This document shows positions 7,379-16,119 of a DNA stretch of 64,000 bases, piece by piece. Numbering within the stretch: the first letter of the stretch is position 1; each line of letters begins with the position of its first letter. The DNA is taken from NCBI RefSeq assembly GCF_021646685.1, contig NZ_JAKJHW010000005.1:231038-295037 (forward strand). The letters run 5' to 3'. The notes beneath the pieces are model-generated. The model made no database searches. It was not told the origin of the DNA and saw only the letters and a list, made by a program, of their open reading frames with translations. A program made the translations under genes and the position numbers. The DNA comes from Pseudalkalibacillus salsuginis (GTDB taxonomy: Bacteria > Bacillota > Bacilli > Bacillales > Fictibacillaceae).

Positions 7379-8349
7379 GAGAAGGAGAGGTCATCGCCTT
7401 CCCGACTGAAACCGTATATGGGCTCGCAGCCAATGCATGGTCCAATGAGGCTATTGAAAAAATATTTAAAGCCAAAGGCCGCCCGAGTGACAATCCCCTG
7501 ATTGTACACATAGCGAACAAACGCCAGTTGGAGCAAGCTGCATCCTCATGGAACGAAACGGAAGAGCGTTTGATGGACCGGTTCTGGCCAGGACCGCTCA
7601 CGATCGTTTTACCGAAAAATGACCTGATTGCTGAACGTACAACTGCGGGCTTAGAAAGTGTCGGCGTAAGGATGCCTGATCATCCAGTAGCACTCGGATT
7701 GATCGAAGCATGTGGTCTGCCTTTGGCGGCTCCAAGCGCAAACCGATCCGGAAAGCCGAGTCCAACCATAGGCGAGCATGTGTATCAGGATCTGAACGGC
7801 AGGATTAAAGGGATCATTGATGGAGGTCCCACAGGTGTCGGTCTGGAATCAACGGTCGTAGAAGTGACAGGGGAAACTGTGACCATCCTTCGGCCAGGTG
7901 GTATTACGAAAGCCCAGCTGGAAGCGGTCGTAAGTGATGTAAAATGGGATCCAGCCTTGCTGGAAACCGAACAAATACCAAAATCTCCGGGTATGAAGTA
8001 CACGCATTACGCACCCGAAGCCCCATTGTACTTGATTAAAGGAGATAGCGCATTTTTCCAATCCCAAATTGAAGGATATCAACGAGAAGGAAAAAAGGTT
8101 GGAGTCCTTGTCAGCGATGAATTAGCAAGACAGCTGCGAGCGGATGAAGTGAAAAGCCTAGGCTCAGCAATACAGATTCAAGGGGTCGCTCAAAAGTTAT
8201 ATCATCAGCTACGGGCATTCGATGAAACATCGGTGGATGTAATATTAGGAGAAATCTATCCGATTGAGGGGATGGGAGAAGCCCTCATGAATCGCCTTCT
8301 TAAAGCCGCAGGCAATCGTGTGATTTCAGAGGATAAAAAACGGGACTGA
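7288..8349 (+). CDS. tsaC: L-threonylcarbamoyladenylate synthase
   Basis: A 353-residue Sua5/YrdC/YwlC protein that condenses threonine, bicarbonate and ATP to threonylcarbamoyl-AMP, the first step of t6A37 tRNA modification. The N-terminal YrdC domain has GEVIAFPTETVYGLAANA, the KGRPSDNPLIVHI nucleotide site and LPLAAPSANRSGKPSPT. The linker SPGMKYTHYAPE leads to the C-terminal Sua5 domain, as in the long form of the enzyme. The ATG at 7288 follows AAAGGAG by 12 bases and gives the B. subtilis-like length; an upstream in-frame start would read through DnaA boxes. The first 90 bases of the gene carry two perfect DnaA boxes. Confidence 0.94.
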   Translation: MEQLITTKWNVENVDNIKEHPSIKEAAMWIREGEVIAFPTETVYGLAANAWSNEAIEKIFKAKGRPSDNPLIVHIANKRQLEQAASSWNETEERLMDRFWPGPLTIVLPKNDLIAERTTAGLESVGVRMPDHPVALGLIEACGLPLAAPSANRSGKPSPTIGEHVYQDLNGRIKGIIDGGPTGVGLESTVVEVTGETVTILRPGGITKAQLEAVVSDVKWDPALLETEQIPKSPGMKYTHYAPEAPLYLIKGDSAFFQSQIEGYQREGKKVGVLVSDELARQLRADEVKSLGSAIQIQGVAQKLYHQLRAFDETSVDVILGEIYPIEGMGEALMNRLLKAAGNRVISEDKKRD

Positions 8350-8379
8350 CCTGATATAGGCCAACCCCGTTTTTTTTTT
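8335..8379 (+). terminator. Terminator at the tsaC end
   Basis: AAAAAACGGG in the last codons pairs with CCCGTTTTTT after the stop; ten T follow. It isolates tsaC from the convergent kinase gene. Confidence 0.8.
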
Positions 8380-8410
8380 GAAAAGAAATTTATGTGCGGA
8401 TTTAAGTATG

Positions 8411-8570
8411 AATCAACTCCATCGCCTAACCATCTGGATCACTTCAGTCCTCCTGCGGCGGTCGACACAATGATTTAGTTTTAACCCACGCAGAACCGAA
8501 CTTTGTTTGGTTCGAGCCTCCTCGCCGGACTTCCAGTGCCCTTCGTAGTTATCAGGGCGATTCCGCTTTT
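8411..8570 (+). repeat. Dispersed element alpha, copy 6; its end encodes a kinase C terminus
   Basis: Left end CAACTCCATCGCCTAACC, middle GATTTAGTTTTAACCCACGC, right end AGGGCGATTCCGCTTTT. The last 19 bases overlap the convergent histidine kinase gene and provide its final five codons and stop on the other strand. Confidence 0.85.
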
Positions 8571-10789
8571 AAGCTGAGCGGTAGTGTGATCGTCACTTTT
8601 GTCCCTTTATCCAATTCACTCTCAATCGAAATGGAACCGTGGTGGTTCTCGATGATTTTATTGCAAATCATCATGCCAAGCCCTGTGCCTTTTTCCTTTG
8701 TCGTATAAAACGGCTCTCCGACGTTTGATAGTTTCTCTTCTGGTATTCCACACCCTTCATCAATAAATGAAATCGTGACTGAGTCCTTATAGCTGATTGT
8801 TCTGATCACAAGAAGGCCACCGCTGGATTCCATCGATTCGATCGCATTTTTCATCAGGTTGATGAAGACTTGTTTCATCTGGTCTGCTTCACAGTTCACA
8901 ATCAAGACTGAATCGAAATCCAAAAGGAGTTGGATATTGTAGAGGTTTGCCTGAGCCTCCAATAGTGATGTCGCCTCTTTTAAAATCTTTGAAATATCAT
9001 TCGGTTTAACATTGCGAGGCTGTGGTTTGGCAAGCATCATAAATTCCCCGACAATCGTATTGATCCGTTCGAGCTCGGACAGCATGATGTCATAGTACTC
9101 AAGATTTTCATCAGCAGCATTGGCTTTAAGTAAATGAGTGAACCCTTTTAACGAGGTAAGCGGGTTCCTGATTTCGTGTGCGATTCCTGCAGCAAGCTCT
9201 CCGAGTACTGCCAACTTTTCTGATTTCCGTAAAAAATCCTCTGTCTGTTTCCTTTCAGTGATATCGCGTGAGATCGTAACAAACGATTCGACTTCATTCT
9301 TTTGATTGAGGACGACTGTACCGTAACATTCTAAAACAACCCAATTTCCATCCGCATTTTTTACACGGAATTCTATTTTGGATGAATCCTTTGTCTGCTT
9401 CATGTTGACAATCGATTGTATGACAGCCCCCAGATCTTCAGGATGAATGACTTTCGTCCACTCCATATCCTTGAACCCCCCCGCATTATAACCAAGAATC
9501 ATTTTATGAGAAGGGGAGGAATACAGGATTTGACCATTCGGACGGAAAACATTGATGAGATCCATCGTATGTTCCGTGATGATCCGGTAATGTTCATTTT
9601 GTTTTCTTAAAGCTTCCTGAGCGATTTTTTGCTTGTTGATATCCCTTGTGATGGCAGAATATCCGATAATATTGCCCTCTTCATCCTCTAACGGAGAAAG
9701 TGTCACGCTTGCATAGAAATTAGACCCATCCTTTGTAATCCTTGTTGTTTCGATAGAAGTGAATTTATTGCCTTTTTTGACTTCTTTTAAAATTTGGCCG
9801 TACTCGTCCTTGTATTCCTCAGGTATATACGGAACTTTTTTACCGATCAGTTCCCCGGCTTTCCACCCATAAAAGCTTTCAAAAGTCGGGTTTGCGTTGA
9901 CCAATTGGTCGTCCATATCAAAAATTGCAATCGAATCGGCGGAATGATGGATCATAGAGGCCAAACGATCTTTCAATAGATGGAGCTCTTTTTCGCTTTT
10001 CTTCTGCTGAGTGATGTCATGAATAATTCCGTAGATACTATGGACTTCATCGTCAACGATGATTGGGATATTGGTGACCTGGACTTTCACAGGGTGACCA
10101 TCCTTATGAAAAACGGTTGTTTCGAAGTCGAGGATTTTACCGTCCCTTGTTTGATCGAAAAAGTCTTTAACTTTTTCTCTTTCTTCTGGAGCGGACAACT
10201 GGATAAAACAGGAGCTGATCAGCTCATTTTCCGTATAGCCGCAAATAGAAAGCACAGCTGGATTGACAAAAAGAAATTTACCTTCCTTATTCAAAGTAAA
10301 AATGCCATCAGGATGATATTTGAAGAGAGTACGAAAGTAATATTCCCTTTCCTTCAATTGGTTTTCCGTTTCCTTTTTCTTGCTAATGTCGACACAAAAA
10401 CCTTGAAGTTGTTTAACTTTTCCTTCTTCGCCGTAAATGGGCGTCACGGCGCCTAAAAATGGAATGCCATTCCATTGCTCCTCGTATGTAATGGTCTTCC
10501 CTTCCCACGCGCTGACAGATGAAAGGATCTTTTTAAGTGTATGGTTCGTAGGCAGGCATTCTTCAAGATCTTTTCCTTCTATATCAGATTGCTGACAACC
10601 GAACTTTCTCAACAAATTTCCCTGGCAATTGACAAACCTGTATGTAGATTTTGATTTTTCGACGGTGAACGTCATGCTATCCTGTATGTGATCCTCGGTT
10701 TCCAATTCCTCCGCTCTCCTTAAGATATAATCCTCACTATTACCGTTGTTTTGTTGATAAATAGAGGTATTTGGATATAAAGGGTACAT
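8552..10789 (-). CDS. Multi-PAS sensor histidine kinase (orphan, sporulation-kinase-like)
   Basis: A 745-residue kinase. Four PAS domains follow each other (roughly residues 30-150, 155-275, 280-400 and 405-520), three with clear PAC endings such as GIIHDITQQKKSE and YSAITRDINKQK. The HisKA domain carries His538 in LAAGIAHEIRNPLTSLKGF, and the HATPase domain shows NLMKNAIES (N box), DEGCGIPEE (G1) and GTGLGMMICNKI (G2). The GTG/ATG-rich frame extends upstream, but the ATG at 10789 follows CGGAGG and removes a spurious hydrophobic start, leaving a soluble protein. There is no adjacent response regulator, as for KinA- and KinE-type kinases that feed Spo0F; that role here is inference. The last five residues come from repeat copy 6. 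Confidence 0.88.
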   Translation of the reverse strand: MYPLYPNTSIYQQNNGNSEDYILRRAEELETEDHIQDSMTFTVEKSKSTYRFVNCQGNLLRKFGCQQSDIEGKDLEECLPTNHTLKKILSSVSAWEGKTITYEEQWNGIPFLGAVTPIYGEEGKVKQLQGFCVDISKKKETENQLKEREYYFRTLFKYHPDGIFTLNKEGKFLFVNPAVLSICGYTENELISSCFIQLSAPEEREKVKDFFDQTRDGKILDFETTVFHKDGHPVKVQVTNIPIIVDDEVHSIYGIIHDITQQKKSEKELHLLKDRLASMIHHSADSIAIFDMDDQLVNANPTFESFYGWKAGELIGKKVPYIPEEYKDEYGQILKEVKKGNKFTSIETTRITKDGSNFYASVTLSPLEDEEGNIIGYSAITRDINKQKIAQEALRKQNEHYRIITEHTMDLINVFRPNGQILYSSPSHKMILGYNAGGFKDMEWTKVIHPEDLGAVIQSIVNMKQTKDSSKIEFRVKNADGNWVVLECYGTVVLNQKNEVESFVTISRDITERKQTEDFLRKSEKLAVLGELAAGIAHEIRNPLTSLKGFTHLLKANAADENLEYYDIMLSELERINTIVGEFMMLAKPQPRNVKPNDISKILKEATSLLEAQANLYNIQLLLDFDSVLIVNCEADQMKQVFINLMKNAIESMESSGGLLVIRTISYKDSVTISFIDEGCGIPEEKLSNVGEPFYTTKEKGTGLGMMICNKIIENHHGSISIESELDKGTKVTITLPLSLKAESP

Positions 10790-11010
10790 GATGATCCTCC
10801 GCTCATTATTTACTAGGAGAGTGATTACAACAATCTCCATTATCCAGCAAATCAAAACAAATTTTGTGAAAATAGGTGTACCTCGTAATAAATTCATTAT
10901 AAATAACAAATTTCCTCCGTCAAAACTCGATTTTCCCCTTTAATTGGAAGAAATGTCTAATCCAAAGTAGACATGCATACGTTGGAGTATGGGCAAAGGG
11001 GGCGGACGAC

Positions 11011-11562
11011 TTGAGCACTGAACTCATTGGTGAATTGATCACACTTATCATCATGGCAGCTGCCTTAGGTATGGATGCGTTTTCGATGGGGTTAGGGATG
11101 GGTATGATTCAACTTAGGCTTCGCCAGATTTGTAAAATCGGCCTCTTGATTGGGGTCTTCCATATGATCATGCCTCTTTTAGGAATGTCAATCGGTAAGC
11201 AGCTCAGTCTGCATTTTGGTAATCTTGCAACCTGGATTGGCGGTGGGCTGTTAATCGCTCTTGGTGTACAGATGATCCTCTCCTCTTTACGTTCAACGGA
11301 TGGGCCGTTCATTACACCTAGAGGATTTGGTATATGGCTTTTCTCACTAAGTGTCAGTTTGGACAGTTTTTCGGTCGGTCTCAGTCTCGGTATTTTCGGA
11401 GCCAAAGTGATCGTAACGATTCTTTTGTTTGGCATCATTAGTATGGGATTGACTTGGATGGGCCTTTTGATCGGAAGGAAAACCCAAAAATGGTTCGGTT
11501 CATACAGCGAGGCGTTAGGAGGATGTATTTTGTTATCCTTCGGGTTGAAGTTGATTTTTTAA
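11011..11562 (+). CDS. mntP: Manganese efflux pump MntP
   Basis: A 183-residue six-helix membrane protein of the MntP (DUF204) family, which exports Mn2+. Two internally repeated motifs with membrane aspartates, [15 protein letters not shown] and [14 protein letters not shown], mark the inverted halves. The TTG at 11011 has AAAGGGGG 9 bases upstream. It lies where ywlD lies in B. subtilis, divergent from the kinase gene. I looked for a yybP-ykoY manganese riboswitch upstream and did not see one. Confidence 0.9.
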   Translation: MSTELIGELITLIIMAAALGMDAFSMGLGMGMIQLRLRQICKIGLLIGVFHMIMPLLGMSIGKQLSLHFGNLATWIGGGLLIALGVQMILSSLRSTDGPFITPRGFGIWLFSLSVSLDSFSVGLSLGIFGAKVIVTILLFGIISMGLTWMGLLIGRKTQKWFGSYSEALGGCILLSFGLKLIF

Positions 11563-11620
11563 TCCAGGTTCTGATTTCGATCATAAAAATAGATGAATTG
11601 AGCAGGACAACAAACAAAGG

Positions 11621-11652
11621 AAAAAACGAGTTCCTTACCGGGCTCGTTTTTT
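11621..11652 (+). terminator. Terminator after mntP
   Basis: AAAAACGAG (11622-11630) pairs with CTCGTTTTT (11643-11651) around a 12-base loop, with T residues ending the right arm. The remaining 11653-11855 gap holds only the ywlE ribosome site and no other gene. Confidence 0.8.
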
Positions 11653-11855
11653 CATGGGAAGGCGTTGGCCAGATTCTGTTGATAGTGAAATTCGCGACAC
11701 TAGCCATCGAATCCACATGTGGGGGCATGAGTTGTGAAAAATCTTACTACGTCCTTGTTGCCCAAAACATTGAAACGTCTTTCTGCATTCTATAAAATAA
11801 ATAGTAGTTATAGTCGTGGTGAAAAATTGCCAAGCTAGCAATAGGAGGCATTTAA

Positions 11856-12446
11856 ATGAATATATTATTCGTATGTACTGGAAACACCTGTCGAAGTCCG
11901 ATGGCAGAAGCGCTGTTGCGCCATTACTCCACTGGGAAGATTGAGGTACAATCAGCTGGGATATATGCATCTTACGGAAGCCCGGCAAGTGCACAATCAA
12001 TCGAGGTCTTGAAGGATGAAGGCATCCCATGTCATCATAAGTCACAGCCGCTTACCGAAGACTTGGCTGAATGGGCTGACCTGATCTTGACGATGACCTC
12101 CCAACACAAATATGTAATCATTTCCCAATTCCCTGATAAAATGGGGAAAGTGCATACGATCAAGGAACACGTCTCCAATCATAAAGGAACGCTCGACAAA
12201 TTGGAAAGGATATACGACAAAATCGAACAGTTGAGAGTGGAAATCTATGATGTAGACGAAGGCGATAAAAACAGGCGAGCCCTTTCCGCTAAAATGAATG
12301 GACTGATCGAGGAAGCTGAAAAACTGGAACAGTCCATGCCTGTTATGGATGTCTCCGATCCATTCGGCGGCACGAAAGAAACATATTGTCAAACGTTCAA
12401 GGAATTGGACGAACTTGTACAAAAATTGACTGAAAAATACAGTTGA
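11856..12446 (+). CDS. ywlE: Protein arginine phosphatase YwlE, with an extra helical insertion
   Basis: A low-molecular-weight phosphatase that removes phosphate from arginine residues marked by McsB, opposing ClpCP-directed degradation. The CX5R P-loop is Cys7-TGNTC-Arg13; Thr11 is the residue that gives arginine selectivity in B. subtilis YwlE. The general-acid loop DPFGG is present near residue 168. At 196 residues it is about 45 longer than the B. subtilis enzyme (150): a lysine/glutamate-rich, heptad-like helical segment (about residues 110-155) is inserted between the KEHV motif and the DPFGG loop. The frame and flanking motifs are intact, so this is an insertion and not a frameshift. 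The ATG follows AGGAGG. Confidence 0.9.
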   Translation: MNILFVCTGNTCRSPMAEALLRHYSTGKIEVQSAGIYASYGSPASAQSIEVLKDEGIPCHHKSQPLTEDLAEWADLILTMTSQHKYVIISQFPDKMGKVHTIKEHVSNHKGTLDKLERIYDKIEQLRVEIYDVDEGDKNRRALSAKMNGLIEEAEKLEQSMPVMDVSDPFGGTKETYCQTFKELDELVQKLTEKYS

Positions 12447-12559
12447 AAAAGCAGTGGAAACCTGCGATAAACAAGATAAGGGAAACACAGAAGTTGAAAC
12501 CTTCTTGACATCGTCTTACAATGAACACAAACATTCTTACACTGGAGGATTTTAATACC

Positions 12560-13003
12560 ATGAAAGTGGCAATCGGTAGTGATCATGCTGGGTACAAAAT
12601 TAAGGAAGATATAAAAGAAGTCATGGATGATTTGAACATCCAATATGAAGATGTAGGGTGCGATTGCGAAGATTCGGTCGATTATCCGGATTTCGCAGTG
12701 CCAGTAGCCGAGAAGGTGGCGAAGGGAGAAGTCGATAGAGGCATCTTGATCTGCGGTACGGGAATCGGTATGTCGATTACAGCCAATAAAGTGGATGGTG
12801 TACGTTGTGCACTTGTCCATGATTTGTTCAGTGCGAAGGTTACTAGGCTTCATAATGATTCAAACGTACTGGCAATGGGAGAGAGAATCATCGGACCTGG
12901 ATTAGCAAAGGAAATCACTAAAGTTTGGCTTGAAACAGAATTCGAAGGTGGCCGTCACCAACGCCGCGTCAATAAAATGATGGAAGTAGAAGCAAAGGCT
13001 TAA
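12560..13003 (+). CDS. rpiB: Ribose-5-phosphate isomerase B
   Basis: A 147-residue RpiB/LacAB-family sugar isomerase interconverting ribose 5-phosphate and ribulose 5-phosphate. The start MKVAIGSDHAGYKIKE, the catalytic cysteine region GILICGTGIGMSITANK and the NVLAMGERIIG and GGRHQRRV motifs are all present. The ATG at 12560 follows TGGAGG; an in-frame upstream ATG at 12521 has no good ribosome site. B. subtilis has the same ywlE-rpiB-ywlG-glyA order. Confidence 0.94.
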   Translation: MKVAIGSDHAGYKIKEDIKEVMDDLNIQYEDVGCDCEDSVDYPDFAVPVAEKVAKGEVDRGILICGTGIGMSITANKVDGVRCALVHDLFSAKVTRLHNDSNVLAMGERIIGPGLAKEITKVWLETEFEGGRHQRRVNKMMEVEAKA

Positions 13004-13042
13004 CGTTTTACCCATAGAGGGGAAAAAGAAAGGAAGATTGGA

Positions 13043-13615
13043 ATGGACGAATCACTGTATCAGATTCAACCCCGGCTCGTAGAAGCCCTGAATGAACTCG
13101 ATAAAGCCATCTCGCTTTCTGCAAGTCATTTATTGGTCGTTGGGGCTAGTACGAGCGAAGTGGTTGGAGAAGCAATAGGAACGTCAGGCACGATGGATGT
13201 GGCGCATCAACTTTTTGAGGGAATCATCGAATTTCAGAAAAGGACGAATGTCAATATTGCTTTCCAATGCTGTGAACATTTGAATCGAGCATTAGTGATG
13301 GAACGTCAGACAGCGTTAGATCGAGGGTATGAGCCTGTGACAGTTGTTCCGGTCCGATCCGCAGGCGGTGCGTTGCCGACCTACGCTTATCACCATTTGA
13401 AAGATCCTGTCATCATCGAGCATATTAAAGCTGACGCAGGGATTGATATCGGTGACACATTTATTGGAATGCACCTGAAGCATGTTGCAGTTCCAGTTCG
13501 ATCTTCTGTAAAATCTATCGGCCATGCCCATGTGACCCTAGCCAGAACCCGTCCGAAATTGATTGGCGGAGAGCGGGCAGTCTATCCGGCCAAAGAAGAA
13601 ATCTCATATAAATAG
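13043..13615 (+). CDS. ywlG: TIGR01440/YwlG family protein
   Basis: A 190-residue protein of the UPF0340 (YwlG) family, function unknown. Diagnostic stretches are [37 protein letters not shown] and [18 protein letters not shown]. The family is conserved between rpiB and glyA in bacilli. It is soluble, without a signal peptide. The start follows AAAGGAAGATTGGA. It probably shares a transcript with rpiB, 39 bases upstream, and is followed by a terminator. Confidence 0.9.
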   Translation: MDESLYQIQPRLVEALNELDKAISLSASHLLVVGASTSEVVGEAIGTSGTMDVAHQLFEGIIEFQKRTNVNIAFQCCEHLNRALVMERQTALDRGYEPVTVVPVRSAGGALPTYAYHHLKDPVIIEHIKADAGIDIGDTFIGMHLKHVAVPVRSSVKSIGHAHVTLARTRPKLIGGERAVYPAKEEISYK

Positions 13616-13630
13616 GTACGACGAAGGATT

Positions 13631-13667
13631 AGGTTGACTGCAACAAGTGCTGTGGTCGGCCTTTTTT
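13631..13667 (+). terminator. Terminator after ywlG
   Basis: AGGTTGACTGCA (13631-13642) pairs, with several G-T pairs, with TGTGGTCGGCCT (13651-13662), followed by six T. Confidence 0.7.
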
Positions 13668-13709
13668 AAAGGAAAAGTAAGTATAAGAATTTTGGTTGCG
13701 GTGAAGAAA

Positions 13710-14136
13710 TGTCTAGCTCACCGCCCAACCACTAGGATCACTTCAGTCCTCCTGCGGCGGCCGACACATTGATTTAGTTCGAAGTGTTTGCCCACGCAGA
13801 ACCGAACTTTTTTTGGTTCATAAGACCTTTATGAGGCACTTACAACGCGAAAAACCTATCTTAAGGTACTCATAAGACCTTGATGGAGCACTTACAACAC
13901 AAAAAAACGATCCTAAGGTACTCATAAGACCTTTATGAGGCACTTACAACGCGAAAAACCGATCTTAAGGTACTCATAAGACCTTGATGGAGCACTTACA
14001 ACACGAAAAACCGATCCTAAGGTACTCATAAGACCTTTATGAAGCACTTACAACGCGAAAAACCGACCTTTAGAGCCTCCTCGTCGGACTTCCAGTGACC
14101 TTCGTGGCTGAACAGGGCGTTTTCGCTTTTCTTTAA
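13710..14136 (+). repeat. Dispersed element alpha, copy 7, interrupted by 52-bp tandem repeats
   Basis: The left half (CTAGCTCACCGCCCAACCAC to CCGAACTTTTTTTGGT) and right half (GAGCCTCCTCGTCGGACTTC to GGGCGTTTTCGCTTTTCTTT) of a full element are separated by about 255 bp of tandem repeats exactly where other copies read TTGGTTCGAGCC. The gap continues to 14358 with the glyA promoter region and nothing else recognisable. Confidence 0.85.
13818..14072 (+). repeat. Five 52-bp tandem repeats
   Basis: Units start at 13818, 13870, 13922, 13974 and 14026, each opening TCATAAGACCTT and ending AAGGTAC. Two variants alternate, one with TTATGAGGCACTTACAACGCG and one with TGATGGAGCACTTACAACAC, so the higher-order period is 104 bp. 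Each unit holds TTACAACRC and AAAAACCGATC blocks. No ORF spans the array. Confidence 0.95.
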
Positions 14137-14279
14137 TTTAGGAGGATGGAATTCAGTATCTCCCTCACAAAAATTGTAAATTATCTCCACAAACGGACAT
14201 CCCCCTGAACCCGAACGTAGAAAGTAAGCCCTTTTATTTTACAATCCTATGAAATTTCAAAGAAATAAACCGTTTATCG

Positions 14280-14308
14280 TTACGAGACAATAGTAATAAT
14301 GATAAAAT
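14280..14308 (+). promoter_or_regulatory. Possible glyA promoter
   Basis: TTACGA and TAAAAT with a 17-bp spacer lie 50 bases upstream of glyA in an AT-rich stretch. The -35 is weak, so this is tentative. Confidence 0.4.
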
Positions 14309-14358
14309 GAAATCATTGTTTTTGAAAAAAGTATAGAGGTCAGTAAAGGAGTGGAACC

Positions 14359-15594
14359 ATGGATCAACTTAAGAATCAAGATACGGTCGTATTCGATGCG
14401 ATTCAAGATGAGTTAGGTCGGCAGCGTAATAAAATCGAATTGATTGCATCTGAAAACTTTGTCAGCAAAGCAGTAATGGAAGCTCAAGGATCTGTTCTTA
14501 CTAACAAATATGCAGAGGGTTATCCTGGTCGTCGTTATTATGGTGGCTGTGAGTATGTCGATGTCGTGGAAAACCTTGCGAGAGAACGGGCGATGCAGCT
14601 ATTTGGTGCTGAACACGTCAATGTACAACCACATTCTGGTGCTCAAGCCAACATGGCCGTTTATTTCACCATTTTAGAGCAAGGTGACACAGTATTAGGG
14701 ATGAATCTATCTCATGGTGGACATCTAACACATGGTAGTCCAGTAAACTTCAGTGGTGCCCAATACAATTTCGTCGAGTATGGTGTCGATGAAGAAACCC
14801 ATACGATCCAGTATGATAAAGTGCTGGAATTAGCAAAAGAGCATAAACCGAAGTTGATCGTAGCTGGCGCGAGTGCTTACCCGCGTGAAATCGACTTTAA
14901 AAGATTCAGGGAGATTGCAGATGAAGTCGATGCATACTTGATGGTTGATATGGCTCATATTGCTGGTCTTGTTGCGACAGGCCATCATCAGAGCCCGGTT
15001 CCTCATGCACACTTCGTGACGACCACGACGCATAAAACGTTGCGCGGACCTCGTGGCGGGATGATCTTATGTAAAGAGGAATTTGGAAAGAAAATCGATA
15101 AATCGATTTTCCCTGGAATCCAGGGTGGTCCGCTCATGCATGTGATCGCTGCAAAAGCAGTCGCTTTCGGGGAAGCATTGAAAGATGACTTCAAGGCTTA
15201 TTCACAAAGAGTCATTGATAATGCGCGCGCATTAGGTGAGGCTTTGAAAGAAGAAGGACTATCACTCGTATCAGGCGGTACAGACAATCACCTGTTGCTC
15301 GTTGATGTCCGTAACATGAACGTGACAGGGAAGGTTGCAGAAAGGGCTCTTGATGACATCGGGATTACAACGAATAAAAATACGATTCCTTTCGATCCTG
15401 AAAGTCCATTTGTGACAAGCGGTCTTCGTATCGGTACAGCAGCCGTCACATCAAGAGGCTTTACAGCGGATGATATGAGGGAGATTGCTTCCATCATTTC
15501 ATTAGTACTTAGCAACCCGGAAGATGAAGAGACGAAAACAGCGACTAAAGAACGTGTTAACAAACTCTCTTCCAAGTATTCATTGTATGAATAA
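14359..15594 (+). CDS. glyA: Serine hydroxymethyltransferase
   Basis: A 411-residue PLP enzyme converting serine and tetrahydrofolate to glycine and 5,10-methylene-tetrahydrofolate, the main source of one-carbon units. The schiff-base lysine is Lys226 in [14 protein letters not shown]. Other SHMT marks are [11 protein letters not shown], the [17 protein letters not shown] substrate loop and [14 protein letters not shown]. Length is normal. The start has AAAGGAG 8 bases upstream. It precedes upp, as in B. subtilis. Confidence 0.97.
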   Translation: MDQLKNQDTVVFDAIQDELGRQRNKIELIASENFVSKAVMEAQGSVLTNKYAEGYPGRRYYGGCEYVDVVENLARERAMQLFGAEHVNVQPHSGAQANMAVYFTILEQGDTVLGMNLSHGGHLTHGSPVNFSGAQYNFVEYGVDEETHTIQYDKVLELAKEHKPKLIVAGASAYPREIDFKRFREIADEVDAYLMVDMAHIAGLVATGHHQSPVPHAHFVTTTTHKTLRGPRGGMILCKEEFGKKIDKSIFPGIQGGPLMHVIAAKAVAFGEALKDDFKAYSQRVIDNARALGEALKEEGLSLVSGGTDNHLLLVDVRNMNVTGKVAERALDDIGITTNKNTIPFDPESPFVTSGLRIGTAAVTSRGFTADDMREIASIISLVLSNPEDEETKTATKERVNKLSSKYSLYE

Positions 15595-15611
15595 AGCTTA
15601 TTATTATAGGT

Positions 15612-15646
15612 GGGTGCCGGCAGCATGCTGGACACCCTCTTTTTTT
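15612..15646 (+). terminator. Terminator after glyA
   Basis: GGGTGCCGGC pairs with GCTGG-A-CACCC (one bulged A) and eight T follow within two bases. Confidence 0.85.
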
Positions 15647-15695
15647 ATGGAGTCCGATGCCCCGTTTACTGGCTGGAGCAATCAGCCTGTGATCG

Positions 15696-15806
15696 GTGCA
15701 ATAAACAGTGGAAGCGTACAATTATGCACCTGATCGCGTGATTATTTTAAAAACAGTGCAATCACTACTAGAATTCGTGCAATTATTTTTAAAATCGTGC
15801 AATTCC
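15696..15806 (+). repeat. Helically phased TGCAAT array 1
   Basis: GTGCAAT or close variants start at 15696, 15716, 15738, 15756, 15777 and 15797, a mean pitch of about 20 bp. The DNA between them is AT-rich and not conserved. The array begins 50 bp beyond the glyA terminator. The rest of the 15807-16000 stretch shows nothing recognisable. Confidence 0.75.
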
Positions 15807-16000
15807 ATACTCAGAGATTGTTTTTCAGATGATTCAGGAGTTGAATTCAATGTAATAAAAGCCTCTAGGGTGAAATCACATCCAAAATGTCCGCAAAACG
15901 GCGAAAGTTCAACAATCTCTCTGGTTTACCTCCTGCTTGTTCGTCTTCTGATAAATTGGAACTGTTTTTTCTACCGGGACGATTTTCCTGATGAATCGTG

Positions 16001-16029
16001 TTGAACTCGTTCCCTTTTTTCTGTACAAT
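16001..16029 (+). promoter_or_regulatory. Sigma-A promoter of upp
   Basis: TTGAAC at 16001-16006 and TACAAT at 16024-16029 are spaced by 17 bp. The predicted start near 16036 leaves an 84-base leader containing a hairpin at 16055-16087. Confidence 0.65.
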
Positions 16030-16054
16030 TTGCGAGAGGCAAAAAACAATTAAG

Positions 16055-16087
16055 AGAGTTGTGCTGACAAAGGATTGAGACAACTCT
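16055..16087 (+). promoter_or_regulatory. Leader hairpin ahead of upp
   Basis: AGAGTTGT (16055-16062) pairs perfectly with ACAACTCT (16080-16087), followed by GATTTTACAT. It is terminator-like but the T run is short. Whether it regulates upp is not known. Confidence 0.45.
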
Positions 16088-16119
16088 GATTTTACATAAA
16101 CTATAAGGAGAGAAGATGA

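Noticed and set aside
10910..11010. Manganese (yybP-ykoY) riboswitch before mntP
   Set aside because: The upstream region is short and lacks the conserved loops of that aptamer.
13818..14072. CRISPR array
   Set aside because: The units are repeated over their full 52 bp with no unique spacers, and no cas genes are present.
14190..14230. PurR box upstream of glyA (CCCGAACGT)
   Set aside because: Only one poor half-site was found, without the second inverted box at the right distance.
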